64,000 nucleotides of DNA, from the NCBI RefSeq assembly GCF_005405105.1, contig NZ_BJDK01000009.1, positions 41,295 to 105,294 of the forward strand, read 5' to 3'. The notes under the pieces are model-generated. The model ran no database searches and had not been told where the DNA came from. It saw only the letters and a program-made list of their open reading frames with translations. Below are positions 35,501-44,654 of this stretch, in pieces; position 1 is the first letter of the stretch; each line of letters opens with the position of its first letter. The position numbers and the translations under genes are program-made. This DNA is from Lactiplantibacillus dongliensis. GTDB lineage: Bacteria > Bacillota > Bacilli > Lactobacillales > Lactobacillaceae.

Positions 35501-38500
35501 CCAAATAGTCTGTTCTACACAGGTAACTGGGTTAATAGTGCTGGTCAATCATCTGGAACATCTAATGATCTGATGACTGCGTATGATTCAACTGCAACTC
35601 CGGTGGCAGATAAGTATACTTGGGAACCACGGATAAATGAAGCCAGTTTAAGTGTTAAGCCAACTGTTTCACTAACTGTTAATCCTAAAGACGATGCTAG
35701 TTGGGACCCAGAAACGGCTATTATTAAAGCAACTGATTATTATGGCAATACACAACCATATGCAGCGGATGCTGATCAAAGTGGCATTGCGGTTACTATT
35801 ACAAAGCAAAACGCTGATGGCACCACAACTGCTGTCGATAGCATTAATTTGACTGATAATACGGTTGCGGGGACTTATGTGGTCAACTATAGTTTTAACG
35901 ATGCATTGGACAATCCAGTTACTGGAACGACTACTGTGACAGTTGTTGCTAATAATGTTAGTTTGAAAGTGCGCCCAACAAATACAGTCATTGTCGGAAA
36001 TGATTGGAATCCTGCGACGAACTTTGTTAGTGCCACCAACGTTGACGGCACACCGTTACAAGCTACTGATTTAACCGTGACCTACACGAACGCTGACCAT
36101 CAAGCCGTGACCGAAACGGATGTTTTAAGCAATCCAGGTGCCTATACGGTGACCTATGCTTTTGATGATTCGCAAGGCAATCCCCAAACGGCAACGACGG
36201 CGTTAACCGTGGCGGCGAACCAAGCTGGCTTAACGGCGACGGATACGGTGCTATATACGACTGATCCTTGGCAGCCAGATACTGGATTAGTGGCCACTGA
36301 ACCCGATGGCACCGGGGTTAATACGACTAGCGGGGTCACGTATACGATTACTGACCAAGCCACCGAGACGGCCGTGACGAGTCTTGATACGACTAAACCA
36401 GGGATTTATATCGTAAATTATCAGTTTACAGATACCCAAGGAAAACCGTGGTCTAAAGTCGTAACAGTAACGGTCAAAGATGGGACGGCCGCAATTAATA
36501 CCGGTGCTGACCAGACCCTCTATACTGGGAATCCGTATGTTCCTAGTCCGGTGAGTGCGGTTAACGCTGATGGGTCTAAGGTCACGACTGAGTTAACGAC
36601 CACGATTAAGAACGTCACGACTGATCAGCCGGTTTCAGCGATTGAAACGACCAAGGCAGGGACCTATATTGTCACGACTAGTTTTGTTGATCAAAATGGT
36701 CAAACACAAAGTGGTTCCTCAAAAGTGACCGTCGTGGATAATAGCGGTGCGGTGACCCCAGGGAATGGCCAAAAGCTATACACTGGCGATGCTTATGTCC
36801 CAAGTTCGGCTTCAGCGAAATATGCAGATGGCCTGGCAGTGGCAACTAAAGATATCACGACCACGATTACCGATACAGTAACTAATACGCTTGTGGCCGC
36901 AATTGATACGAATAAAGCTGGTCACTATACGATTACCACTAGCTTTACGGATAAAAGCGGTGCGGTACAAAGTGGGACGTCTACGGTCACCATCGTGGAC
37001 AGTCGCGGTGCCATTCAACCAGGCACTAACCAGACACTTTACACTGGCAATGACTATACGCCAAACGAGGTTGTTGCGAAATATGCAGATGGGTCTACCG
37101 TAGCGCCAAGTGATTTAACTACAACGATTAAGAATGCGGCTAATGAACCCGTGTCGTCGATTGATACGACCCAAGCTGGGACGTACACTGTGACGACTAG
37201 CTTTAAGGATAAAAGCGGTGCGGTACAAAGTGGGACGTCAACCGTTACCATTGTTAGCAATACTGGTGCCGTACAAACTGGTGCTAGTCAGATTCTTTAT
37301 ACTGGTGATGACTATACGCCAAGTGCCACTTCAGCAACGTATGCCGATGGAACCGCGGTTGCAACTAATCAGCTAACCACAACGATTGTCGATGCGACAA
37401 CTGGTGATTCAATGGCAGCGATTGACACGAAGAAAGCTGGCAATTATATCGTTACAACCACTTTCACTGACAAAAATGGCAAAACACAAAGTGGGACATC
37501 AACGGTCGCTGTCGTGGATAATCGTGGTGCCGTTAAGCCAGGAGCTAATCAAACGCTATACACCGGTAATACCTATAGCCCAAGTCCAGTTGTTGCAAAA
37601 TATGCGGATGGGTCGGCCGTCGCACCTGATCAGTTAACGACGACGATTAAAAATGCCACCAATGAACCAGTGTCAGCGGTTGATATGACTCAAGCTGGGA
37701 CGTACACTGTGACAACTAGTTTTACTGATCAAAACGGTAAAGTACAAAGTGGTGCTTCAACGGTCACCATTGTAGATAATAGTGGTGCTGTAAAACCAGG
37801 CACTGATCAAAAGCTTTACACGGGCAACACTTATACCCCAAGTGCCGTTACGGCGACCTATGCAGATGGCACTTCAGTTGCGGCGGACAAGTTAACGACC
37901 GCAATTACCGATAATGCAACGAAGCAAACCGTGGCGACAATTGATACGACTAAGCCGGGTTTGTATACCGTTACGACTCAGTTTACTGATCAAAACGGCC
38001 ACATTCAAAGTGGTGCCTCACAAGTAACCATCGTGGACAACACGAGTGCGGTCGATGCCGGGGCCAGTCAAACCTTGTATCAGGGTGATACCTATACACC
38101 TAATACCGTTTCTGCAACTTATGCTGATGGTAACAAGGTCCCAGCTAATAAATTGACGACGATGATAACGAAAGATGGACAGCCAGTTGCTACGGTTGCT
38201 CCTACTCATACTGGGACGTATACTATCACCACGAGTTTTACCGACCAAAATGGCCAGGTCCAAACGGGTCAGTCAACAGTCACCATTAAACCAACCGCCG
38301 GGGCGATTACAACTGGTGCGGATCAAACGCTATATGTTGGTGACACGTACCAAGCTAGTGCGGTAACCGCAACCAATGCAGATGGCACACCGGCGGATGC
38401 TAGTGTGGTGACGACGACCTATACTCGTGATGGTCAACCGGTGACGGGTATTGATCCTAATGTGAGTGGCGACTATGTCATCACTTCAGTCTTCAATGAT

Positions 38501-40333
38501 GGTCATGGACAGAACTTGACGACGAGTTCGACGGTGACGGTCAAAGCTTTGACTGGGACGGTACAAGCGAACGATGCCACTTTGTATGTAGGTGACACAA
38601 CTTGGGAACCGAGTCGCAGCTTAATCAACGCTACCAATTCGGCAGATACGGATGTCACCGCTCAAGTCGTCACAACGATTAAGACGGCAGCTGGGACAAC
38701 TGTGCCCGCGCTTGATACCTCAACGCCGGGCACGTATCAAGTAACGTACAGCTTTAAAGATGTGAACGGGCAAACGAAGTCAACAACGATTAAAGTGACT
38801 ATCGTTGCGGCCAGTGATGCCATTCACTTGGCTGACAAGACTAGTTTTGTTGTCGGTGATACTTGGACGCCAATGACTAACTTAACGGCGGCAACCGATG
38901 TTGATGGCAGCGATGCTACTGCCAAAGTGACTTATCAGGTCACTCAAAACGGTCAGGCAGTCAGTGATATCGATATGCAACAGGCGGGTACTTACGAGGT
39001 TACCTATCAATTTACGAACCAACAAGGCCAGGTGACTAGCCAGACACAGACTGTGACCGTTAATGCTAATCAGGCAGCCATTACCTTAACTGATCAAACG
39101 GCTATTCCAGCCGGTTCAACTTGGACGCCTACTGAAAATTTGGCTAAAGTGACAAATACAGATGGTAGCTCGGTTGATGCCGGTCAAGTGACAGTCAACG
39201 TTACTAAGGACGGTCAATCCGTGACGAGTGTTGATACAAGTAAAGCTGGGACTTACGTTGTGACGTACAGCTTTACCAATCAACAAGGTCAGTTAACAAC
39301 GCAAAGTCAAACGGTAACGGTGGCTGTTAACCAAGCAGCGATTAGCTTAACGCCTAATACGACGATTGTTGCCGGCTCAACTTGGACACCAACTGCCAAT
39401 CTGGCAAGGGTGACTGACGTTGATGGGACACCAGTTGCAGCTGATCAGGTCGCTATTAAGGTGACTAAAGCTGGTCAACCCGTCAGTGGTGTTGATACGA
39501 AACAAGCTGGGACTTATGTTGTCACGTATCAGTTCACGAATCAATTAGGGGTTGTGACGACGGCTAGTCAAACAATTGCCGTTGTGGCTAATCAAGCGGT
39601 ATTGACCGTAATGCCAACTGTGGCTGTCACAGCTGGCACGACTTGGCAACCAGTTAGTGCGATCTTAAGTGCAGTGAATACGGATGGCAGTACGATTAAC
39701 CCTAATAGCTTGATGGTCACGGTCACTAAGAATGGTCAGCCAGTCGCTACCACGGCAACGATGACTGCCGGGACTTATGTGGTGGCGTATAGCTTTGTTG
39801 ATGCTACTGGTCAAACGCAACAGGCCCAAACAACCGTGACCGTTACGGCGACAGCGCCAACTGGTCAGACTGATGCGCCAACGACAACGAAACCAGTGAC
39901 AAAGCCAGCGACTAATGGTACTGCCACTGTAGTGATTAAGCCGACCAAGCCAACTAGCACTAAGCCTAATGTCAGTGTGATGCCAGTCGTTAAAGCGGAT
40001 ACTACTGCCACTTGGGTTGGTAATACGTTGCGATTAGCACCGCAGCCAACTGATCAGCCAGCTAGACTGGCTGTTAAAGTGGTAACGGCCAGCGAGACTA
40101 AGGCAACGACTGAAACGGTTCAAAACGCAACTATGACAGTGAGTCCTGTTAAGTTAGCGACTAAGCCAGTTAAGTCGACTACGGCCACAGCCACGACCAA
40201 AGCTGGCGCTAAGACGTTACCGCAAACTGATGAAACCTCAACGACAACGCCGACACTTGCTGGGAGTTTGTTGTTAGCTTTCAGTAGTTTGTTAGGAGTT
40301 TTAGGCCTTGCAGAACGGAAACGGCGTCAATAG
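32594..40333 (+). CDS. Giant BspA-type sortase-anchored surface protein, 2579 residues
   Basis: The ATG at 32594 follows AAAGGGGA; a TTG at 32552 lacks a site. Domains in order: KxYKxGKxW signal region (KMYKKGRFW); a Ser-rich stalk of about 170 residues with long Ser runs; a lead domain (GATWVLDSDGVLTITGNG); about 23 DUF285/BspA repeats (residues 340-950); then Ig-like modules. Eight near-identical modules of about 87 residues are at 36.48-38.5 kb, with a more divergent set before and after. LPQTDE near 2542 leads into a membrane segment and KRRQ. It shares its plan with the gene upstream, so the two are probably duplicates that later diverged in length. Adhesion or biofilm function is inferred. 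Confidence 0.93.
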   Translation: MRHTQRVTSVTSPKVHYKMYKKGRFWLFAGIAVLTWQLSSPSAQANTDESSNSEADTSSTTSASQLSQSAVVLSSSSSSNRQQHSMSSSSSSSDSSSSKDSLTSDRTDDGNATATTKATQTSSTQLTENSAADDQTGQNAGRSTTSSSSMSAGSSTSSSSSSESSNSVSETSNSDDTNTPTNSGQQPTDTDDSKTPTDQSAKDTNTNELTNVQSTTDDLTENSSNQLLGANLMMSRLAMPVAANLALGGTLTDRASLLRSAAVTAATTVASGKFNAGATWVLDSDGVLTITGNGGGLDDTGFNIGDGISTSPWAKNASQVKSVVFDGPVKAATDSSGLFYNLANLTTVVNAENLDTSATTNMQWMFRGDKALTSVNVTNWDTSKVTRMDDMFNNTVALTTLDVSGWKTGNVTDIANMFWGDAALTTLDVSKWDTSKMTDMAYAFYNNSALATLDVSNWKTSQVTDMAYAFTNDSSLTTLDVSGWDTTNVTNMNQLFSGDKGLTTIDVSNWNTGKVGTAAIDSSVALSLPGMAYMFSGDTSLTSLGALGTTNWDTSNVQDMQYMFNGDAALTAIAVDTWNTKKVTNMNYMFNGDTALTSLNVSNFNTSAVGTINAAAGQLVPGMAYMFAGLGNVTSLDVSNFDTSHVQTMQHMFYHDTKVPVIDVSHFVTDNVTNMADMFDYDTGIKSLDVSNFHTQNVTDMQNMFAAVSHVTAIDVSKFNTSKVTNMQYMFNQTYNLTSLDLSNFDTSQVTNMNSMFTSTQALTSLDLSSFVTTKLQTMNNFIKGNIKLTTVTLGTGWTNDVTTDMSYAFADNPNLVTLNLAGFKTPAATNMSFMFGGDASLDGTDLSTFSTGLVTNMTSMFQDARVNGITGINSFNIGNVTTMASMFAEATMPNSFDLATWNTDKVTNMSSMFAGANYLEDLKLDHFVMTDGTNIDKMLSGNNMLSTLNVGAKTLLTNSTGNVSLYAVPNSLFYTGNWVNSAGQSSGTSNDLMTAYDSTATPVADKYTWEPRINEASLSVKPTVSLTVNPKDDASWDPETAIIKATDYYGNTQPYAADADQSGIAVTITKQNADGTTTAVDSINLTDNTVAGTYVVNYSFNDALDNPVTGTTTVTVVANNVSLKVRPTNTVIVGNDWNPATNFVSATNVDGTPLQATDLTVTYTNADHQAVTETDVLSNPGAYTVTYAFDDSQGNPQTATTALTVAANQAGLTATDTVLYTTDPWQPDTGLVATEPDGTGVNTTSGVTYTITDQATETAVTSLDTTKPGIYIVNYQFTDTQGKPWSKVVTVTVKDGTAAINTGADQTLYTGNPYVPSPVSAVNADGSKVTTELTTTIKNVTTDQPVSAIETTKAGTYIVTTSFVDQNGQTQSGSSKVTVVDNSGAVTPGNGQKLYTGDAYVPSSASAKYADGLAVATKDITTTITDTVTNTLVAAIDTNKAGHYTITTSFTDKSGAVQSGTSTVTIVDSRGAIQPGTNQTLYTGNDYTPNEVVAKYADGSTVAPSDLTTTIKNAANEPVSSIDTTQAGTYTVTTSFKDKSGAVQSGTSTVTIVSNTGAVQTGASQILYTGDDYTPSATSATYADGTAVATNQLTTTIVDATTGDSMAAIDTKKAGNYIVTTTFTDKNGKTQSGTSTVAVVDNRGAVKPGANQTLYTGNTYSPSPVVAKYADGSAVAPDQLTTTIKNATNEPVSAVDMTQAGTYTVTTSFTDQNGKVQSGASTVTIVDNSGAVKPGTDQKLYTGNTYTPSAVTATYADGTSVAADKLTTAITDNATKQTVATIDTTKPGLYTVTTQFTDQNGHIQSGASQVTIVDNTSAVDAGASQTLYQGDTYTPNTVSATYADGNKVPANKLTTMITKDGQPVATVAPTHTGTYTITTSFTDQNGQVQTGQSTVTIKPTAGAITTGADQTLYVGDTYQASAVTATNADGTPADASVVTTTYTRDGQPVTGIDPNVSGDYVITSVFNDGHGQNLTTSSTVTVKALTGTVQANDATLYVGDTTWEPSRSLINATNSADTDVTAQVVTTIKTAAGTTVPALDTSTPGTYQVTYSFKDVNGQTKSTTIKVTIVAASDAIHLADKTSFVVGDTWTPMTNLTAATDVDGSDATAKVTYQVTQNGQAVSDIDMQQAGTYEVTYQFTNQQGQVTSQTQTVTVNANQAAITLTDQTAIPAGSTWTPTENLAKVTNTDGSSVDAGQVTVNVTKDGQSVTSVDTSKAGTYVVTYSFTNQQGQLTTQSQTVTVAVNQAAISLTPNTTIVAGSTWTPTANLARVTDVDGTPVAADQVAIKVTKAGQPVSGVDTKQAGTYVVTYQFTNQLGVVTTASQTIAVVANQAVLTVMPTVAVTAGTTWQPVSAILSAVNTDGSTINPNSLMVTVTKNGQPVATTATMTAGTYVVAYSFVDATGQTQQAQTTVTVTATAPTGQTDAPTTTKPVTKPATNGTATVVIKPTKPTSTKPNVSVMPVVKADTTATWVGNTLRLAPQPTDQPARLAVKVVTASETKATTETVQNATMTVSPVKLATKPVKSTTATATTKAGAKTLPQTDETSTTTPTLAGSLLLAFSSLLGVLGLAERKRRQ
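36481..38560 (+). repeat. Tandem Ig-like modules in the giant surface protein
   Basis: Eight units recur about every 258-264 bases. Each starts like GAV.PG..QTLYTGN.Y.PS, passes through ATYADGT and KLTTTI, and ends TYTVTTSFTDQNGK..SGTSTVTIVDN (quoted in fragments). DNA identity between neighbours is high (for example GCGGTACAAAGTGGGACGTC occurs twice), so expansion or loss by recombination is likely. Confidence 0.88.
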
Positions 40334-40345
40334 AGTTTCAGGGTA

Positions 40346-40386
40346 CAAAAAAGTTCTCACCAATTAAATTTGGTGGGAACTTTTTT
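40346..40386. terminator. Terminator after the giant surface-protein gene
   Basis: AAAAAAGTTC and GAACTTTTTT are inverted, with CACCA/TGGTG inside. It can also end the convergent mazF transcript. Confidence 0.93.
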
Positions 40387-40411
40387 AGTGCCAAAGCGAA
40401 CAACTATCGGG

Positions 40412-40777
40412 CTAATAGATATTAAGCAATTGTTGATGTATGCGGATAACGCGTGCAAAAGCTTCAATATCTAGAAGCGTACCGGTACTTTCGATATGGC
40501 GACCAATAATACTAAATGTATGGAATTGTAGCGGATTAACGAAACCATTGATTTTGGGATTGTTATTAATTGGAATGAACATTGTTTTTAAGTGATTATG
40601 AGTCGCGTGTGTGATTGGTGACACTGCTACTTGTCCAGTTAATTCAGAAAATCCAGCTGTACTGAGACCGACGGCGGGGTGGCGGCCACGTAATTCATTT
40701 GCCTGTGAGGGCTGGAAATCTATCCAAACAATCTCTCGTTGAACTGGCTTAAGGACATGGACGACTTTAGAATTCAT
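40412..40777 (-). CDS. mazF: MazF/PemK-family endoribonuclease toxin
   Basis: A 121-residue toxin that would cut single-stranded RNA at specific short sites. Family motifs are present: QREIVWIDFQPS, the catalytic Arg in LRGRHPAVGLS, the catalytic Thr in SPITHA, and a C-terminal dimer helix. The length is normal, and no stop or frame loss is seen. The ATG at 40777 lies inside the last codons of the antitoxin frame, as in normal mazEF operons. The antitoxin itself has lost its frame, so it is unclear how the toxin is neutralised. It may be weakly expressed or inactive for reasons not visible. Confidence 0.88.
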   Translation of the reverse strand: MNSKVVHVLKPVQREIVWIDFQPSQANELRGRHPAVGLSTAGFSELTGQVAVSPITHATHNHLKTMFIPINNNPKINGFVNPLQFHTFSIIGRHIESTGTLLDIEAFARVIRIHQQLLNIY

Positions 40778-40996
40778 TATCTAATAACTCAGTTTCTAAA
40801 AAATCTTGGTCGGATAAGGCATGCCGATGAGTTTCAATAAACTTGGCATCAGTAAATGGATTCTTAGTTTGGGTAGGTAGACAATTGCGCCGTCAGTTCC
40901 GGCAAAAACATCGTAATCAGTATATAGGGCTTTGATTTCTTTAGGTACGGTTAAAACTGTCGAACTACCGACTTTTCTTGCTTTGACAGATTTCAT
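40767..40996 (-). pseudogene. mazE: MazE-family antitoxin, frameshifted
   Basis: From the ATG at 40996 (after AAGAAGGGG) the AbrB/MazE DNA-binding half is intact: KSVKARKVGSSTVLTVPKEI, then YDVFAGTDGAIVYLPK. The frame is then lost near 40863-40873 and would end at 40796. In the next frame the expected acidic tail continues: TKNPFTDAKFIETHRHALSD, then QDFLETELLDNEF, with its stop at 40767 overlapping mazF by 11 bases. Total length is 230 bases, two more than a multiple of three, so one base or four (a CAAA repeat unit) are missing. The lost tail is the part that inhibits MazF. Confidence 0.82.
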
Positions 40997-41341
40997 TAAT
41001 ACCCCTTCTTTCAATATACGTCCAACATATATTGAATATATATGCGTGTCAATTGTTTCGCTCAGTATCGAATGTGTTTTTTTGAATCTTTATTGATTAA
41101 ATGGGGAGTCAGGTCAATTTTGAACTACTTTTTAATAAGTCACTATCAAAATTTCAAGTAATGAATTAAGCAAAATAACTTATTGAGTCAGATACAAATA
41201 ACCGCTTTCCGGGGCTAATAATTAACGATTGCAATCAGTTTAAAAATGATGCTAATGCCATTATAATTGCAGTATATAAATAGGATTAGCCATGCTAACT
41301 GGGTGACCAGCTTGGTAGAAAAAATGGGGGCGTTTGGAACA
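40997..41341. other. Divergent promoter region of mazEF and Mur-ligase genes
   Basis: An AT-rich region without genes. The right end holds the promoter 41239-41267. A short inverted ACATATATTGAATATATATG stretch near 41024-41043, just upstream of mazE, could be the antitoxin's own operator. Confidence 0.4.
41239..41267 (+). promoter_or_regulatory. Promoter of the Mur-ligase/CapA gene
   Basis: TTTAAA (41239-41244), 17 bases, TATAAT (41262-41267). The transcript would start near 41274, leaving a leader of about 68 bases. A TTG at 41267 overlaps this -10 box, so it cannot be the translation start. Confidence 0.55.
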
Positions 41342-44300
41342 ATGACCAATCAGAATAAATACTTAAGTATGCACGAGATTGCGGATGTTTTAGATGGAAA
41401 ATGGGTTGTAGCACCGGCCGATGATCATGAGTTGATCGAACACTATGCGGTTTATTCAGGTGAATTAGTGCATGAGGACCATGCTAATTTGTGGTTTGCG
41501 ATGGACTTGCCAACTTGGCAACGGGGCACCGGTAATCATGGTATCTACGCCCGAACTTTTGCGGACTCGCATCCTAAGGTAAAACAACTACAGCGGTTTC
41601 TAAAAATGGCGATTGTGCAACATCCCGTCGATGCGCAGGTCCCACAACTACAAGTTGAAGATCCGTATGCCGCGATGGTCACTTTATTTAAGTTAATTAA
41701 TGCCGATAATCCCAGTCATAATATTGGGATTACGGGTACGGTTGGTAAAAGTACCATGAAAGAATTGGTGGCGTCATTGTTAGCGCTTAAGACGACTGTC
41801 AATAAGACACCGCTAAATCATAATTCACGGACTTCATCACGGATTTCAGTCTTGAACAATCATCATGCGGCATATAATGTCTTGGAGATTGCCTTAGCAT
41901 CCCTGTGGTATGGTCAAAAGAAAGTTGGTATCGTTGAAGATGTCAAACTGGACTTAGCAATTTTGACACAAGTCGGTGTTGGTCAAAGAGGCATTGATGA
42001 GCATCAAATGGCTGATTTCAAGACGCGAATTGCTTATGGGCTGAAGCCGGGAAAACCTTTTTTAGTCAATGGTGATATTGCAAATCTTGACGATGTTTTA
42101 AAGGGTGCGGATCGATATACACAGCATGTCGTGACGTATGGATTCAGTTCAACCTGTGACTTTATCGGTCAAGTGACGGCGGCAGGTGTTTTAACTGTAT
42201 GCCATCAGGGCCATTTAGTCGCATCGATGTCCGTTAATGGTTTTGATCGAGGCTTAATTAGTAATGTCATTGGCGCTTTAGCGACCTATCAACTATTAGT
42301 CGGCGATATAGATGCCAAGTCGTTAGCGGCATTTGATAGCATCTGTCGGGTTAAGGCCGCCAAGAATACCAAAACAATGACGATCAATCAGCATCAAGTG
42401 ACGATTGTGGATGATACGCACAACGCTGAGCTACTGTCGATGCAGAACTTTATCAATTATGCACAAGCCTACTGTGCACCGGCGACAACTAAGAAAATTT
42501 TTATTGTTGGTCGGATTATTAATTTGGGAAAGCAAGCACACCAAGTCTATCAGCAATTAGTAACGACCTTTAATCATAGTCAGTTTGAGGCTGTTTACAC
42601 GTTTGGTCCTGAGATTGATCAGATTGCCACTGATTTTGAACCGCAACGATACGGCGGGCACTTTACGTCGGTTGACGCTTTAGTTAAGGCCTTAACCCAA
42701 CGAGTGACAAGTGATACGCTCATTTTCATTAAAGGGTCGAGTCGGAATTCTAATATTAATCGCATTAGTCGTCAAATGGTTACTAAAGCGGACTACTTTG
42801 CAACACAGGCGGATCGGCTTGCCATTTCTGATATTTATCCGCGGCCGACCGCATACACGCGCAATGGTGTCGGTCGACTACTGGTGATCTTGGAATGCTT
42901 AGAACGGTTAACTTACAGTAAAATCAGATTAACTGATCTTGTGAAAATTACTCAAGACTTAGCTAACGATCGCAGTGTTAATAAGGTTGGACTGACAGTT
43001 GGTGATACGCATACGGCTTTGGAACTACTAAGCGTTGCCATTGTGGTGCCTGCACCTGATGTCATCATTAATCTGGCAGAGTCGATTTTTGGCGGCAATC
43101 AAGCGGCGGTTCAAGGGTTACGAAAAAAAGCGACGCAATTAGAATTGTCAAAACAGGCGTTAGTAAATATTACTGGCCGACCAACACGCTCAGAACAGCG
43201 AACTTATTTAAGTGATTTGGAAAAGATTGGCGCGGCCTATATCAAGTTACCTAATGAATTCTTTAGTTTGCTAAGTTTACAACGAGCAAATTTAACGAAT
43301 CAGCGGTTAGGCTATCAGAAACGCTCCCAGTTATTAAAGACCGGGAAAGCGTATGGCTCAGTCTTCTTCGGTCCCAAAGAAACCAATGGCTTAATTTTCT
43401 TTAATGACCAACACGGCAAGCGTTTCAGTGCTTTTATTAATGCGCCGCATATTAGCTACATTGATGCTAAGATGGAACAATTAGTTGATGGTGGCTTGTC
43501 AGCAACGGCCATAATGCCACCAAAGACAACGGTTACTTTGAAGCAACCGATTATTAATCTACTCAGTGATACGTATTTTGGTGAGATGTATACCCGAGCT
43601 CGTAAACGAAATAAAATCGATGATGCATTGCAAAAGTACGGTTACGGATACTCTTTTGAAAAGTTGGGCCGATTCTTTGATCGTTCAGCCTATAATGTCT
43701 GCAACTTTGAAGCAGTCTTTGCGGAAAATCCACATGCTTTGACAGGAATCAAACCGTTCGTCTTGGATGCCAAAACTGAACCGACATTGAAAGAATTAAC
43801 AAGACGCCATTTTAACCTAGCTATGTTAGGTAACAATCACGCTAAAGATGCGGGGGCGACGGCTTTAACGGAAACCATTCAAGCGTTCCATCAGGCTGGC
43901 ATTGAGACAATTGGGGCTGGACGTGATCAGACGGATAGTCGCCACTTTGTTGAATTTAACTATCAAGGTCAAAAAATCGCGCTATTCAATGGCTATTGGT
44001 ATCGTAATCCCGCTTACAATTTATTTGATTTTTATGCGAAGTCGGCTAGTGCCGGGGTTAATTGCTTAGATACCTTGGTATGGGAAGATGTTCAAGCTTA
44101 TCGGCAGCAGCATCCCACTGCTAAAATTATTGTGAGCGCCCATTGGGGAAATGATTTTCATGAGGCGATTATGCCGGTCCAACAGGCTACCGCTGAAAAA
44201 TTGGTGACGGCTGGGGCTGACTTAATCATTGGTCAGGGTCCACATATCTTACAGCCAATCAAGTATGTTGGTCATGCACCAGTTATTTACAGTATCGGTA

Positions 44301-44545
44301 ATGGTGTCTTCAATAATAATGGTGAGTTCGTCAAACGTGGTTGTCCAGCATATGGGGCGACAGTGCGGTTAGATTTAGATCAACATCGCTTATATTTATG
44401 TCCGTTTTATGCAAATAACCGTAAGACATTCTGGCAGCCGGATTTCGTGAATGATACTGATTTCGCTGAAGCAGCCGGAATCTTTGGGGCGGATTACGCG
44501 ACAACTAAGCTGGATGGATTGAATGCGGTAGTTTTACCGTTATAA
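41342..44545 (+). CDS. Mur-ligase / S11-peptidase-like / CapA three-domain fusion
   Basis: About 1067 residues with no signal peptide. Residues 1-480 are a MurF-type ligase: Walker-type GTVGKST at 132-138, NHNSRTSSR, DDTHNAE. Residues 490-735 resemble a D-Ala-D-Ala carboxypeptidase (S11). The SxxK position is replaced by YTRNG and the SGN position by APD; only LKTG remains, so this part is probably not catalytic. Residues 737-1067 are a CapA-type metallophosphatase domain (LLSDTYFGEMY, NVCNFEAVF, LGNNHAKDAG, SAHWGNDFHE, GQGPHILQP). The ATG at 41342 is chosen; GGGGG stands 11 bases upstream. The mixture recalls CapB plus CapA of poly-gamma-glutamate synthesis. A paralogue follows. Confidence 0.8.
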   Translation: MTNQNKYLSMHEIADVLDGKWVVAPADDHELIEHYAVYSGELVHEDHANLWFAMDLPTWQRGTGNHGIYARTFADSHPKVKQLQRFLKMAIVQHPVDAQVPQLQVEDPYAAMVTLFKLINADNPSHNIGITGTVGKSTMKELVASLLALKTTVNKTPLNHNSRTSSRISVLNNHHAAYNVLEIALASLWYGQKKVGIVEDVKLDLAILTQVGVGQRGIDEHQMADFKTRIAYGLKPGKPFLVNGDIANLDDVLKGADRYTQHVVTYGFSSTCDFIGQVTAAGVLTVCHQGHLVASMSVNGFDRGLISNVIGALATYQLLVGDIDAKSLAAFDSICRVKAAKNTKTMTINQHQVTIVDDTHNAELLSMQNFINYAQAYCAPATTKKIFIVGRIINLGKQAHQVYQQLVTTFNHSQFEAVYTFGPEIDQIATDFEPQRYGGHFTSVDALVKALTQRVTSDTLIFIKGSSRNSNINRISRQMVTKADYFATQADRLAISDIYPRPTAYTRNGVGRLLVILECLERLTYSKIRLTDLVKITQDLANDRSVNKVGLTVGDTHTALELLSVAIVVPAPDVIINLAESIFGGNQAAVQGLRKKATQLELSKQALVNITGRPTRSEQRTYLSDLEKIGAAYIKLPNEFFSLLSLQRANLTNQRLGYQKRSQLLKTGKAYGSVFFGPKETNGLIFFNDQHGKRFSAFINAPHISYIDAKMEQLVDGGLSATAIMPPKTTVTLKQPIINLLSDTYFGEMYTRARKRNKIDDALQKYGYGYSFEKLGRFFDRSAYNVCNFEAVFAENPHALTGIKPFVLDAKTEPTLKELTRRHFNLAMLGNNHAKDAGATALTETIQAFHQAGIETIGAGRDQTDSRHFVEFNYQGQKIALFNGYWYRNPAYNLFDFYAKSASAGVNCLDTLVWEDVQAYRQQHPTAKIIVSAHWGNDFHEAIMPVQQATAEKLVTAGADLIIGQGPHILQPIKYVGHAPVIYSIGNGVFNNNGEFVKRGCPAYGATVRLDLDQHRLYLCPFYANNRKTFWQPDFVNDTDFAEAAGIFGADYATTKLDGLNAVVLPL

Positions 44546-44654
44546 GCGTAGTCCATACAGTATTGATAAGTTAGGCTTCAATGGTGAGCCTATTTTATGA
44601 TCATCAGATGGCGGCTAGCCAACAGTCAATAAATCAATAAAGTGGGGGATTAAC

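Noticed and set aside
36481..38560. Tandem DNA repeats as a CRISPR or satellite array
   Set aside because: The repeats are in frame, about 260 bases long and encode Ig-like modules.
40858..40876. Programmed -1 frameshift in mazE
   Set aside because: CCCAAAC is out of phase for the X-XXY-YYZ rule and no stem was seen at the right distance. A deletion is more likely.
41267..41341. Upstream TTG start for the Mur-ligase/CapA gene
   Set aside because: The TTG overlaps the -10 box of the likely promoter. The paralogue begins at a position equivalent to 41342, close before SMHEIADVL.
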